NCBI GenBank assembly: GCA_031551355.1
Contig: JAVBNT010000006.1
Coordinates: 1-64,000, forward strand
Source of the DNA: JAVBNT01 sp031551355
GTDB taxonomy: Bacteria > Vulcanimicrobiota > CADAWZ01
Length of the DNA stretch: 64,000 bases
Direction: 5' to 3'
A program made the position numbers and the translations under genes. Of the stretch, positions 25,455 through 34,730 are shown piece after piece. The notes under the pieces were generated by a model, which made no database searches, had not been told where the DNA came from, and saw nothing but the letters and a program-made list of their open reading frames with translations. Numbering within the stretch: position 1 is the stretch's first letter; each line of letters starts with the position of its first letter.

Positions 25455-27224
25455 TCATTTCATATCGGCGTCTAAAGCACAGTCTCCGACTATTTCATCA
25501 TTATAATATATTTTCAAATTACCGCCGGCAAAATTCTTGTCTACATTAACTGACGCCATCCCTGAAAGATCCGTAGACGTCTCGCCTCTGAAAACAGGGA
25601 TACCGTCACTTGTCAGGTCAAGACTAATCTGGACCTCGGGAACCGGATTAGCAAACTCATCCTCGGCAACGATCTCAAGCCGGTACATTTGCACAACACC
25701 GCCGACCGTCAAAGGAACAAGCTGGGAATAAAAATGTTTGGGAGTTCCCGGAAGGGAGCGTCCTTTCCATATCTCCTGTTTCAGCGGCCCGCACTCTATA
25801 TACACCGAAACCGGCAATACTGCTTTTAAGGCGCCAATGGCAAAGTTAAGACGGCCATCCTTCGTTTCTATAAAAAACGGCGCCCTGCCGCAAGATGTTA
25901 TAACCTTCACGGAAGTGCCGTCAGGAACATTATTGCCCTGAGCATCAATGAGACAAATATCAAAAGAAACCGCATCCTTGCCATCCGCATAAAACTCGGT
26001 TTTATCAGCGGTAACCGCAGCGATAGTATAAGGCATAAAAACCTTGCCTTTTTCAAAAACGCAGATGGAATTGCCCACAGGGCGTTCCGCGGAAACATTC
26101 AAAAAACTGCGACTGACCTCGGTACCAAGTAAATCCATTACAGTGGAGCCGCCGCCGTCAAAATTCATACCGTCCCTTATTCCCTTTGACACCATATACT
26201 GAGCCATGTCTTCAAGTTTTACGCCCTCGCTATGGTTTTCAAAATATCCGTTAGCCGTAAAAAAATGCAGATTTCCGGCCTTGTCTATGCCCACGGACGT
26301 ACGGGCCGCCAGTCTAGTGATGTCATTACCTTTGGGCCCCAGGGCCTCTTCATCGGCATTTACCGCAACAGCAGAAGATTTTACAAGCCTTGGGCCGCCG
26401 CCGATTGCAAAAACAAGATCTTTCAGCACCGGTCCGGACAACAGAGCAACATCATTTCCTTTGGCTACCATCCGCTCTATAAGCACTTTATTGTTCTTAT
26501 AAAGAGCAAAAGCCGTCCTCGGAGGTCTTTTACTCACATGAGGAGTTATAACGACATCGCATTTCGAAACCAGACCCAGATTTCCGCCGGACCAGGCGAA
26601 AAAACCGCCGTTAACAGCCATGGTCGCTCCGGTACGGGCTCTCATCGCTGTCGTTTTTTCCCTCGGGGAAGAAGCGCAGATCACGTCAATAACCGGATGG
26701 ACTTTTCCGGACAAATCAACGGTCACTTCAGTAAAACGGGTGTAACCGAATTTGGAACCGCGCTCCGTTAGCGAATATCTCATGTTTTCCGACATTAGAT
26801 ATGACGAATACACAGAGTAATTACGGTAAAAATCAAAAACCAGACGATCGCCGGAACTTTCTTTCAAAGACAGCATCTTAACATTTTTTTCCGGCAGTTC
26901 ATACTTCAATTCAATAATCACCTGTATGCGCCGGAAATTTTTCTTCTTTAAAGTTACAGACTTTATCAGCCGATCCGACTTTTGTTCAAAAGTTTTAATT
27001 ATCTGCGGCTCGGCACTGCATTCGGGGAGATCAATTATAAAGTAAGGAGATTTTTCAAAAACAAAATAAGAAAAATAAGATGACGCCTTGCCTTTAAAAT
27101 CAAGGACAAGCCTCACTCTTTCTTCCGTAAGCCCGGTTCTTACTCCGTCCAACATTGAAAGCTCACCGGCAAAAAGCGGTGAGCAACAAAAGAAAAACAA
27201 GAAAATAAAAAAATATTTCTTCAT
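25455..27224 (-). CDS. exported phosphodiester glycosidase (NAGPA)-type protein with AMIN-like and Ig-like domains
   Basis: 589 residues. A signal peptide (FFIFLFFFCCSPLFAG) is followed by an AMIN-like domain (TEERVRLVLDFKG, residues ~20-120), then a NAGPA domain with AVNGGFFAWSGG, GPKGNDITRLAARTSVGID and GMNFDGGGSTVMDL (about 180-385), the family signatures. The C-terminal ~200 residues are Ig-like repeats (TADKTEFYADGKDAVSFDI; LDLTSDGIPVFRG). AMIN domains bind peptidoglycan, and NAGPA enzymes cut sugar-1-phosphodiesters, so it likely acts on cell-wall or exopolysaccharide. ATG 27224 fits the signal peptide better than 27245. Confidence 0.82.
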   Translation of the reverse strand: MKKYFFIFLFFFCCSPLFAGELSMLDGVRTGLTEERVRLVLDFKGKASSYFSYFVFEKSPYFIIDLPECSAEPQIIKTFEQKSDRLIKSVTLKKKNFRRIQVIIELKYELPEKNVKMLSLKESSGDRLVFDFYRNYSVYSSYLMSENMRYSLTERGSKFGYTRFTEVTVDLSGKVHPVIDVICASSPREKTTAMRARTGATMAVNGGFFAWSGGNLGLVSKCDVVITPHVSKRPPRTAFALYKNNKVLIERMVAKGNDVALLSGPVLKDLVFAIGGGPRLVKSSAVAVNADEEALGPKGNDITRLAARTSVGIDKAGNLHFFTANGYFENHSEGVKLEDMAQYMVSKGIRDGMNFDGGGSTVMDLLGTEVSRSFLNVSAERPVGNSICVFEKGKVFMPYTIAAVTADKTEFYADGKDAVSFDICLIDAQGNNVPDGTSVKVITSCGRAPFFIETKDGRLNFAIGALKAVLPVSVYIECGPLKQEIWKGRSLPGTPKHFYSQLVPLTVGGVVQMYRLEIVAEDEFANPVPEVQISLDLTSDGIPVFRGETSTDLSGMASVNVDKNFAGGNLKIYYNDEIVGDCALDADMK

Positions 27225-27315
27225 ATTACAAATTACAAAAATCATAGGGCAGATTTCTTCTGCCCTATAAAAATATTACTCAATATATAAAATAAAGGTT
27301 ACAAATCAAAGCCGG

Positions 27316-27663
27316 CTAGACAAGACCCAAGCTTGCCTGTGCCTCTTCCTCACTTTTGAAAATTCCAAAAATTTTCACAAGGCCGGTTATCTGAAAGATC
27401 TTTTTTATCTGAGGATTTGAACAGACAAGGCTAATGTTGCCGTTATGCTCGCGAACTCTCTTCAAAGCACCGATTAATACTCCCAAACCGGTACTGTCTA
27501 TATAACGAACCTCTTCAAGATTTACGACAATATTATACTTTGATTGCTCAATCAAGTTGTTTATAGCCTCTTTCACTTTAGGAGAAGTATAAACATCAAT
27601 TTCCCCCTGAACAGACAAAAGACACCCGTCCTTTATCTCCTTATTCGTTATTTTTATATCCAT
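27316..27663 (-). CDS. STAS-domain anti-sigma-factor antagonist
   Basis: 115 residues, a single STAS domain like SpoIIAA/RsbV: GEIDVYTSPKVKEAINNLI, then VVNLEEVRYIDSTGLGVLIGALKRVRE with the phosphorylated serine in IDSTGLG, and VCSNPQIKKIFQITGL. Such proteins release a sigma factor by binding its anti-sigma kinase when unphosphorylated. No kinase or sigma gene is next to it. An AGGAGG site precedes the ATG. It is followed 3' by nothing in operon; the YtxH-like gene is upstream on the same strand by 43 bases and may be cotranscribed. Confidence 0.92.
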   Translation of the reverse strand: MDIKITNKEIKDGCLLSVQGEIDVYTSPKVKEAINNLIEQSKYNIVVNLEEVRYIDSTGLGVLIGALKRVREHNGNISLVCSNPQIKKIFQITGLVKIFGIFKSEEEAQASLGLV

Positions 27664-27706
27664 AAAACCTCCTGATGAGCAAAATTACAATTAGGAAATA
27701 AGAAAA

Positions 27707-28027
27707 CTAGTCTTCAAAGTCGGCTACGACAACATCCTCAGATTCAATAGCCGAATCCGTTTTAGCTCTCTTTGCAGCCAAAGCGGCCTTTACTTCGCGA
27801 TACTTTTCATCCATATAACGATGGCCTCTTTCAACTAATTCACCGGCATCATCGCGAAAATCACGGCTGTACTTCTCAAATTTATCGCGTACTTTTTCAG
27901 CACTGTCTTTAAGTTGAGTGCGAGTTTCGGCACCGGATTGAGGGGCCAGCAAAATAGCAACCGATGCACCTACAAATGCACCTACAAAAACACCCAGAAT
28001 GAAATTAACTCCGCATCTGTCTTCCAT
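27707..28027 (-). CDS. YtxH-like membrane-anchored protein
   Basis: 106 residues with one N-terminal membrane span (FILGVFVGAFVGASVAILLAP) followed by the YtxH signature LAPQSGAETRTQLKDSAEKV, then a charged, helical tail that would form a coiled coil. YtxH proteins are small stress-associated membrane proteins of unknown biochemical role. ATG 28027 is preceded by AGGAGGAC. Pairing with a STAS regulator gene downstream fits a general-stress context, which is inference. Confidence 0.85.
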   Translation of the reverse strand: MEDRCGVNFILGVFVGAFVGASVAILLAPQSGAETRTQLKDSAEKVRDKFEKYSRDFRDDAGELVERGHRYMDEKYREVKAALAAKRAKTDSAIESEDVVVADFED

Positions 28028-28479
28028 ATATCATCGTCCTCCTCTTCCTAAATTCTGTCCGGAAATAAAACTGTTCCGTTTTAAAATCCAAACAAAAAAC
28101 AATTAACTATTCGATTAAAATTCGAGAAAAGAAAAAAGTTTCCTCCAAAATACAAACATTTAGTTTTATATCAGCTCTCGCCCGTTTACGGTTAAAAACC
28201 CCGTAAAAAGCAATAAAAAGAACTAATGCCCGGGAGAAAGCAAATAAACAGGAAATCACGGCGTATTATAGAATGTTTCAAACCAATTAATAAATTTAAA
28301 CATTCAGTAAGCTTACATACGTCTTCAATCAAAAAGCGAATATCAGACTGTCGACGGACCATATTTTGCTCATAAAAAAATCTAAAAGATATAATCTTTG
28401 CAACAAGTCATTGCGGCCTCCTCCGAGCCGTAATAACACGTAAGACAAAAATATAAAGGACTTTTTTGACACTCTGAAT
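28028..28479. other. intergenic region between divergent ytxH-like and lexA-like genes
   Basis: A/T-rich. On plus a promoter-like pair lies at 28366-28395. An AATGTTT / AAACATT repeat 19 bases apart (about 28273-28305) is present; it does not match either common LexA box. No open frame with a ribosome-binding site was seen. Confidence 0.45.
28366..28395 (+). promoter_or_regulatory. candidate promoter of the lexA-like operon
   Basis: TTGCTC (28366-28371), 18-base spacer, TATAAT (28390-28395), 85 bases before the start of the LexA-like gene. Confidence 0.5.
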
Positions 28480-29133
28480 ATGTCATTCAAAAATTTAACG
28501 ACAATTCAAACGACAATACTTGATTTCATTGAAAAATCAATAAAAGAAACCGGTGTTCCGCCATCGATAAAAGAAATATGCAAACATTCCGGCTTATCTT
28601 CCAGTTCATCCGTACATCATCAGTTGGTTGCTCTTGAGAAAAAAGGCTTTATAACAAGGGATAAAACAAAATCACGCTGTATAAAAATAACTGCAAGAAA
28701 GAAAAAGACACAACCTCAGTCCATAAATGTGCAGACTTACGTAAACCCTAAAAACTGTGATTACCCACTGGTCATTTTCGATCAGCAATTAAACCCGGTG
28801 TGCACCGATATATGGTCACTACCGCTGGCGATGACGGGCACAAAGGACGCTTTTCTTTTCCGTATGGAAAGCTTTGAACTTGAGGACCGCGGTATATACC
28901 CCAAAGATATACTCATCATAGAATATAAGGAAAATCCGCCTGACGGCGATACCGTAATGGTCGTTGCCGACGGAAAAATCATGTTCAGAACACTGCAGAT
29001 AGAGCAGGATTTTTTTATACTTTTACCTCAAAGCGCACGTTTTTTTGCAGCAAAATTCAAAGAACTGACCTTCATCGGCACATTAAGGGGCATTCTCAGA
29101 CAAACATCAAATTACCAGGAAAGCTTAAAGTAA
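28480..29133 (+). CDS. LexA-like repressor lacking the autocleavage site
   Basis: 217 residues. Residues 1-70 are a LexA winged helix (TTIQTTILDFIEKSIKETG, PPSIKEICKHSGLSSSSSVHHQL, LEKKGFITR). Residues 85-210 fold like the S24 peptidase domain (AFLFRMESFELEDRGIYPKD; DGDTVMVVADGKIMFRTL; LTFIGTLRGILR). The GDSM motif with the catalytic Ser is replaced by SFEL (about 130-133), the Lys of the dyad (VKR) is replaced by MFR (about 167-169), and no Ala-Gly cleavage site is seen. So it keeps the fold but should not self-cleave. It starts an operon with a signalling protein (5-base gap) and mtaB. Its targets are unknown. Confidence 0.8.
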   Translation: MSFKNLTTIQTTILDFIEKSIKETGVPPSIKEICKHSGLSSSSSVHHQLVALEKKGFITRDKTKSRCIKITARKKKTQPQSINVQTYVNPKNCDYPLVIFDQQLNPVCTDIWSLPLAMTGTKDAFLFRMESFELEDRGIYPKDILIIEYKENPPDGDTVMVVADGKIMFRTLQIEQDFFILLPQSARFFAAKFKELTFIGTLRGILRQTSNYQESLK

Positions 29134-29137
29134 AATA

Positions 29138-30781
29138 ATGAGTTCATTAAAGCTGGTTTATACTCCCCAGGATATTAAGAGTCTCATACAAAATACGCCG
29201 TTGTTTACGGATTTATATCCCGAAATAGTAGACAAAATTTTTACGGCTTCAAAACACATTAACTATAATTCCGGAGAAACTATTGTCAATGAAGGCGACC
29301 TCGGAAACAGTCTTTTTATTATCCTGCGCGGCAGTGTAAACGTTCGTAAAAATCTCGACGGACGCCAGCATACGATTGCCGTATTAAATGAAGGCGATAT
29401 TTTCGGCGAAATTGCCCTGATGATAAATCAGCCGAGAACTGCGACTGTCGTTGCCGCCGAAAACTCCGAACTGCTGCAGGTATTCCGCAGAAGCCTTGAA
29501 CCGATAATGAAAGAACACCCGTCACTGCTTATACGCCTAAACAAAATGATGGCCGACAGAATTTCTATTCTTGAAGATTCCGAAACAGATCATGGAAAGC
29601 AGAAGCTCAGGCCGGACATACGTCCGGATCTTAATCCGTCACTGCTGGAACTGCTGATGAACCTCAATGAAAAAATCGGCGGTGAAGAGCAGGCTGAGCA
29701 CAGTAAGGAAGTGGCAATGCTGGCCAGAGAAATGGCTAAAATACTTTGTCCGATGCTGCAGGAACAGCTATTTTATGCCGGATATATGCATGAAATAGGA
29801 AAAATGGGTATCCCGGAAGAACTGATAAAAAAAGAGCGCGAAGGAAAACAGCAGCTCACTCCACAGGAAACGTCATATTTTACCGATATTTACAGCAGTG
29901 CCGTAGATATTTTAGCTCCTGACGCCAATATGGCCAAGAGCGTCTCCTTTGTTGAGTATCTTAGTAAAAATGCTTATCTGGAAACACCTATAGAAGCACA
30001 AATTCTTATGACTGCCGATGACTACCTGATGATGGTGTCGGCAAATTATAAAAATATTAAGCCGGAGCAAGCCATTGAAAAGATAAAAAGACTGTCCGGC
30101 AAAAGGTATAACCCTCAGGTTGTTACCGCTTTTGAAAAGGTAATAGAAAAATTCCAGTCGCTTAAAGTGGAAAAACAGCTCGAGTTTTTACAGCAGATGA
30201 ATATCGCACTGGATTTTAAAGATCATTACACGCTAAGCCATTCCATACACACGAGAGATACCTCATTAAAAATTGCCAGATACATAAACGGAAAATACAT
30301 AAACGGAAAATTAATAGAATTCTCGGAAAATGATCTTACGCTGCTGAAATACAGCTGCGAGCTGCACGATGTCGGAAAAATACAGGTTCCGACCGAAATA
30401 CTAATTGCTCCGCGTAAACTTACCCCCGATGAAATGGCAATAATGAGAAAACATGCCGATTTTTCATCGAAATTTTTTAAAGATATTCCCGGAATGGGCG
30501 CACTTACATCGGCAGTAAGGCATCATCACGAAAAATATGACGGCAACGGTTATCCGGACGGACTGAAAGGCGAAGAAATTCCGCTTATGTCAAGGATAAT
30601 GTCAATAGCGGACGTTTTCAGCGCCCTGACGACAAAAAGATCCTACAGAGTCGATCAGGACGGTGAAAAACTGGGATTTTCCAGCTCTAAAGCTATAGAA
30701 ATCATGAACGAAATGGAAGGCCATTTCGATCCGGGACTGTTTGAAATTTTCAAAATAATAATCAGTGAAGAAGAAAACTAA
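29138..30781 (+). CDS. cyclic-nucleotide-binding and tandem HD-GYP domain protein
   Basis: 547 residues. Residues 10-140 are a cyclic-nucleotide-binding fold (GNSLFIILRGSVNVRKN, EGDIFGEIALMINQPRTATV). A first HD-GYP-like domain (HEIGKMGIP at about 218) is degenerate, with Glu in place of the HD aspartate. A second is complete: HDVGKIQVP at about 410, then RHHHEKYDGNGYPDGLKGEEIP and ADVFSALTTKRSYR. Complete HD-GYP domains hydrolyse c-di-GMP. The product probably links a cNMP-type or other ligand to c-di-GMP turnover. It sits between the LexA-like gene and mtaB. A paralogue with a broken second site is encoded at 34731-36347. Confidence 0.88.
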   Translation: MSSLKLVYTPQDIKSLIQNTPLFTDLYPEIVDKIFTASKHINYNSGETIVNEGDLGNSLFIILRGSVNVRKNLDGRQHTIAVLNEGDIFGEIALMINQPRTATVVAAENSELLQVFRRSLEPIMKEHPSLLIRLNKMMADRISILEDSETDHGKQKLRPDIRPDLNPSLLELLMNLNEKIGGEEQAEHSKEVAMLAREMAKILCPMLQEQLFYAGYMHEIGKMGIPEELIKKEREGKQQLTPQETSYFTDIYSSAVDILAPDANMAKSVSFVEYLSKNAYLETPIEAQILMTADDYLMMVSANYKNIKPEQAIEKIKRLSGKRYNPQVVTAFEKVIEKFQSLKVEKQLEFLQQMNIALDFKDHYTLSHSIHTRDTSLKIARYINGKYINGKLIEFSENDLTLLKYSCELHDVGKIQVPTEILIAPRKLTPDEMAIMRKHADFSSKFFKDIPGMGALTSAVRHHHEKYDGNGYPDGLKGEEIPLMSRIMSIADVFSALTTKRSYRVDQDGEKLGFSSSKAIEIMNEMEGHFDPGLFEIFKIIISEEEN

Positions 30782-30785
30782 AGCA

Positions 30786-32069
30786 ATGGACAGCATAAAA
30801 AACGACAGTCCGAAGTTCACAATACAGACATTAGGCTGCAAAGTAAACCAATATGAATCTAATAAAATAAAGGAAACGCTGCTTTCGCTCGGTTTCACGG
30901 AAAAAAAAGACGGTGAAGAAGCTGATCTGCAAATAATCAATACCTGTACGGTAACACATCTGGCCGACAAAAAATCAAGACAAAAAATAAGACAGGCCGC
31001 GAAACTTCGCAGCAGCGGCATGATCATTGTAACCGGATGCGGAGTTGACAACGACAAATCGAAAATAACCTCAATCGGCGAAGACTTCATAATGATTCCC
31101 AATAAAGGGAAAGAAACATTTGCCGATACCGTCAAGCAGATTTTTAAAACGGAAAACCATTTCTATGCGTCCGCAAAAACCAGGAACAGAAACCGCGCTT
31201 TCCTCAAAATAGGAGACGGATGCGACAGGTTCTGCTCATATTGCATCGTCCCCTATGTCCGAGGGCCGATAAAGACAAGGGCGATGGAGGAGGTCCTGTC
31301 GGAAGCCGATTCAATCGCCGGCGGCGGCTGCAGAGAAATTGTGCTGACAGCCATACATCTGGGAGCATACGGAAGCGAGCTGAAAAACGGCGATAATCTT
31401 TCCATACTGCTGGAAAACATCTGCAAACGCCTTCCCGAAGTAAGACTGAGACTCAGTTCTCTGGAACCTCTTGACTTCTCTGCCGAAATTCTCGAATCAA
31501 TGAAAAAACATCCGCAAATATGCAGACACATACACCTCCCGCTGCAGCATGCGTCCGATTCAATACTTAAGGCTATGAACAGAAACTATACAAAAGATGA
31601 TTTTCGAAAAATAGTCAATACAATAAGAGAATCCATAAGCGACGTGTCAATAACCACAGATATAATCGTGGGGTTTCCCGGAGAAACGGAAGATGATTTC
31701 AATAAACTGAAATTGTTTGTAAAAGAAATGAATTTTCTTAAATGCCACATATTCAAATATTCACAAAGGACGGGAACAAAAGCCGTATCATTTACCGGGC
31801 AAATTGACGAAAAAATAAAAAGCGCAAGGAGCAGCGAGCTTATTGCCGTTACGGATTTGATAACGGAGGAAATTCATGGCAAAGCGGTCGGCACGGAAAT
31901 GAACATCCTCGTTGAAGGACGGCAAAACGGCTTATGGACAGGCTTTTCATCAAATTATATGCGCGCCTGGTTTAGGTCGGACGCGGATATGTATAATAAA
32001 CGAATCAGAGTAAAAATTGAAAGATATGAAAATAAAATGCTAATCGGTAAAATCAGCGGCGATATTTAA
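30786..32069 (+). CDS. mtaB: tRNA t6A37 methylthiotransferase MtaB
   Basis: 427 residues. The N-terminal UPF0004 domain has TLGCKVNQYESNKIKE and NTCTVTHLADKKSRQKIRQ, which separate MtaB from MiaB and RimO. The radical-SAM cluster is CDRFCSYC (about residues 145-152). HLPLQHASDSILKAMNRNYT and TDIIVGFPGETEDDF are further family marks, and a TRAM-like C-terminus follows. The enzyme adds a methylthio group to t6A at position 37 of tRNAs reading ANN codons. ATG 30786 lies just past the stop of the HD-GYP gene; a GTG at 30765 overlaps it. Translational coupling is likely. Confidence 0.92.
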   Translation: MDSIKNDSPKFTIQTLGCKVNQYESNKIKETLLSLGFTEKKDGEEADLQIINTCTVTHLADKKSRQKIRQAAKLRSSGMIIVTGCGVDNDKSKITSIGEDFIMIPNKGKETFADTVKQIFKTENHFYASAKTRNRNRAFLKIGDGCDRFCSYCIVPYVRGPIKTRAMEEVLSEADSIAGGGCREIVLTAIHLGAYGSELKNGDNLSILLENICKRLPEVRLRLSSLEPLDFSAEILESMKKHPQICRHIHLPLQHASDSILKAMNRNYTKDDFRKIVNTIRESISDVSITTDIIVGFPGETEDDFNKLKLFVKEMNFLKCHIFKYSQRTGTKAVSFTGQIDEKIKSARSSELIAVTDLITEEIHGKAVGTEMNILVEGRQNGLWTGFSSNYMRAWFRSDADMYNKRIRVKIERYENKMLIGKISGDI

Positions 32070-32092
32070 AAGCATCTACCGTAAGGCAAGCT

Positions 32093-32812
32093 CTATTTTA
32101 TTCCATAGCGTTCCTTTATTGCTTTGGCCATATTGTCCGCCGTCTGGGATTTCTGTTTTATATCTTCAGCTCTTGCAGGCAACCCCGACAAAGCTTCAAC
32201 ATTTCCGGTTGAGACAGAGTTCCTGATATCAGACAGCATTGAGCGCCCGCCGTAAAGCACTTGGAGCATAAGTTTTTTATGTTCACGGCAAGCCTCAGGT
32301 GCCTTCAAAGCATCAATTTTGGAAATTGAAAGTTCATAATTAGCCATAAAATCATCAAATTTGGAAAAATCATTTGACATAATCGATTGAACCATCTGCT
32401 GGGCAAACTCATTCGGATCCTGCCACTGCTTGGCTCCGGCGCCAATTGCTTCCAACTGCAAAAAGTAATTTTCTACGCTCTGTCTGTCAGAGGCTCCGGC
32501 GTTTTTTTCCGCAGGCACAGCAGCAGACCCGTTTACAGGCAATTCCTGATACGGCGGCGGCGCCTCAACCGCTGCCGGAGACGAATTTTTCCCCGAAAAG
32601 AAGTCGGGAACGGAATTACTCCCAGACATGGCCTGATTGACCGCGGAAACGCCCGGAGTTGCCGTGTTCATCGCAGACTGCCGGCCGGCCATATAGAAGA
32701 CAATGCAGAGCAAAACGCCAATAACAAAAACCACACAGACCGATGCGGTTATAACAATCCATACAGGAATTTTCAATCCGGTATTTCCGGAAGTTTCTTC
32801 ATTTTTATCCAT
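32093..32812 (-). CDS. membrane-anchored protein of unknown function
   Basis: 239 residues. One membrane span near the N-terminus (VWIVITASVCVVFVIGVLLC, about 16-40) is followed by a low-complexity Ser/Pro/Ala linker (about 45-105) and a predicted all-helical domain (YFLQLEAIGAGAKQWQDPNEF; ISKIDALKAPEACREHKKLM). The short cytoplasmic N-terminus and long outside part suggest a periplasm-facing, inner-membrane protein. It follows the CCA-adding-type gene by 36 bases and may be the last gene of its operon. I do not recognise a family. Confidence 0.75.
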   Translation of the reverse strand: MDKNEETSGNTGLKIPVWIVITASVCVVFVIGVLLCIVFYMAGRQSAMNTATPGVSAVNQAMSGSNSVPDFFSGKNSSPAAVEAPPPYQELPVNGSAAVPAEKNAGASDRQSVENYFLQLEAIGAGAKQWQDPNEFAQQMVQSIMSNDFSKFDDFMANYELSISKIDALKAPEACREHKKLMLQVLYGGRSMLSDIRNSVSTGNVEALSGLPARAEDIKQKSQTADNMAKAIKERYGIK

Positions 32813-32848
32813 AAAACTCCTTAAACAAAAAAGTCAAAAACAGAACGG

Positions 32849-34312
32849 TTAATTGTCATCTGATGTCAATTGTCTGTAAAGCAGGACCGCCTCGGCAAGC
32901 ATAGACTCTCTGGAAACTATCTGTCCCATAATATGTTTCTGACGCAGGCAGCGCAAAATTGTTTTGATATGAGGTCCGGCATTTATCTTCAAAGAAGCCA
33001 GATCTTCTCCGGAAATAAGTTTGGGAACATCGAGAAGATTATTTATGACGGCATCCAAATCAATTTTCTCATTCAAAGAGACCGTCTGATGTATATTATA
33101 TAGCATTATAATATCGTCTTTCAACGGATTTGAAGCAAATAATTCTTCAATAATGGCCAGAGGGTAATCTATTTTATCAATATTAACAAGAGCGGTCAGA
33201 GACGAAAGAATTGAGATCAACTGTTTTTGCTGCGGAAGATACATTCTGACGATTATTTTCGTCGCCGCGTCTATCTTATAGAATTCGCCTTCATTTGGTT
33301 TGGCTGATTTTTTTATAAGCTTTCTTTTATACGTTATATCATCTATTTTTTTGCTGATTTCGTTTACCGCCAGTTCGGATAGCAGGCATGAAAAAAGCAG
33401 CTCCGACGACGGGCAGCAACTTAAAGCGGAAAGGGCGGCAAATTTTTGCCTTGTTTTAGAAAAAGAGTCCTCTTCTTTAAACATCTCCGGCAGCAACATA
33501 GAAAGAGCGCGGCTTTCCATTAAATCATCAAATGTTGAAACAGCGTCGGCCTTTAATGATTTGAGAAGTTCAACGGCTATTCTCTCTCCGGAAATAGTTT
33601 TCAAAAGTCTCGGCATTGCATCTTTTATTGCCTGCCACGTTTTTTTTTCTATATAAAAACCTTTTCGCTGATTCTTTTGCCTTATTGCACGGAGCATGCG
33701 CAAAGGATCTTCTTCAAATCTCTCGTAAGGATTGCCGACAGCCACAATCTCACGCTTAATAAGCGCTTTGAGTCCATGCTGGTAATCAACGATACGTCCC
33801 GATAACACATTTCGGGAAATAAATAACCGATAAAAAATAGCATTAAATGAAAAATCACGCCGCCTTGAATCTTCTATGGAAGATACGGCTTCAGTCGAAA
33901 CAACAAAATCCGAATGACCGCTGCCGGTGCTGGTCTCCGTTCTGGCAATGGCAATATCAATAGGATCATGGTTCCAGTAAACAGAAACTCTGTAAACAGG
34001 GAACAGCTTGCCCGCAGAGACAACTTCCCTTACGCCGACACCGGCCGTTCTAAGACTGTTCAAAACTTCGCCCAGCTCTTCAAAACCTATTCCGGTAACC
34101 ATCATATCAATATCATTTATCTGCTCAATTCCTTCAAGAATGTCTCTGACCATTCCGCCGACAAGATATAAAACGGCACGTTGTTTTTTAAGCTGCAATG
34201 TCAGTACAAACAAAAACCTCAATAAATTACGCTTGGCGAGAAGCCAGGCAGAAATCAGTTTATTGCCTTTTTTTCTAAGTAGAGATTCATTTTTAAGAGA
34301 TATATTTTTCAT
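32849..34312 (-). CDS. CCA-adding / poly(A) polymerase-family nucleotidyltransferase
   Basis: 487 residues. The nucleotidyltransferase head has YLVGGMVRDIL and DIDMMV (the two-Asp site), SRRRDFSFNAIFYRL and the neck motif ERFEEDPLRMLRAIR. The long C-terminal helical part contains an HD-like stretch but no clear HD motif. Enzymes of this family complete the tRNA 3' CCA or add A tails; the subtype cannot be fixed by eye. The tRNA gene in this window lacks an encoded CCA, so such an enzyme is needed. I favour ATG 34312, just after the stop of the lipoprotein gene, although a GTG at 34333 is possible. Confidence 0.85.
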   Translation of the reverse strand: MKNISLKNESLLRKKGNKLISAWLLAKRNLLRFLFVLTLQLKKQRAVLYLVGGMVRDILEGIEQINDIDMMVTGIGFEELGEVLNSLRTAGVGVREVVSAGKLFPVYRVSVYWNHDPIDIAIARTETSTGSGHSDFVVSTEAVSSIEDSRRRDFSFNAIFYRLFISRNVLSGRIVDYQHGLKALIKREIVAVGNPYERFEEDPLRMLRAIRQKNQRKGFYIEKKTWQAIKDAMPRLLKTISGERIAVELLKSLKADAVSTFDDLMESRALSMLLPEMFKEEDSFSKTRQKFAALSALSCCPSSELLFSCLLSELAVNEISKKIDDITYKRKLIKKSAKPNEGEFYKIDAATKIIVRMYLPQQKQLISILSSLTALVNIDKIDYPLAIIEELFASNPLKDDIIMLYNIHQTVSLNEKIDLDAVINNLLDVPKLISGEDLASLKINAGPHIKTILRCLRQKHIMGQIVSRESMLAEAVLLYRQLTSDDN

Positions 34313-34314
34313 AT

Positions 34315-34701
34315 TTACAAAGAAATTTTCCACCTCAAACCGCGTTTTACCATATTTATTTTAAGCTCTTTCTTTTCTTTTCCCTGAGCAACAGGAAACT
34401 CAATCGTCAAAACGGCATTATCGCCGTTTAGCCGGCTCGACAGTATCCCGGTATTTTCAAACTGAAACCTATAGTCACCGTTAGCAAGCAGTCTCTCAAG
34501 ATGCTGCCTAAAGCTCTCGGCATCCATAATACCACGGGCCTGCAAAGCCTGTTTACTGTTATCATCAATGAAAAGCCAGGCCTTATTGTAATCCTGCTTC
34601 ACTGCCGCAGTCCTGAAATCGTTCAGCGAAGATTCCGGCGTCGAGGCGCATCCCTGAATGAATACCGGTAAAAAACATAAAATCAATAAAAAAAATCTCA
34701 T
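34315..34701 (-). CDS. small lipoprotein, possibly DUF4878/NTF2-like
   Basis: 128 residues with a lipoprotein signal (FLLILCFLPVFIQGC). The remainder is an alpha-plus-beta domain (LNDFRTAAVKQDYNKAWLFI, NAVLTIEFPVAQGKEKKEL, MVKRGLRWKISL) of the kind seen in DUF4878 or NTF2-like lipoproteins, in which a helix-loop start precedes a curved sheet. ATG 34701 follows AAGGAA. It ends directly before the CCA-adding-type gene and starts 30 bases after the HD-GYP gene, so all three are probably cotranscribed. Role unknown. Confidence 0.75.
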   Translation of the reverse strand: MRFFLLILCFLPVFIQGCASTPESSLNDFRTAAVKQDYNKAWLFIDDNSKQALQARGIMDAESFRQHLERLLANGDYRFQFENTGILSSRLNGDNAVLTIEFPVAQGKEKKELKINMVKRGLRWKISL

Positions 34702-34730
34702 CGGAACATTTTCCTTCAATAAATAATTAA

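Noticed and set aside
28273..28305. LexA box before the lexA-like gene
   Set aside because: The AATGTTT/AAACATT repeat does not match CTGT-N8-ACAG or CGAAC-N4-GTTCG.
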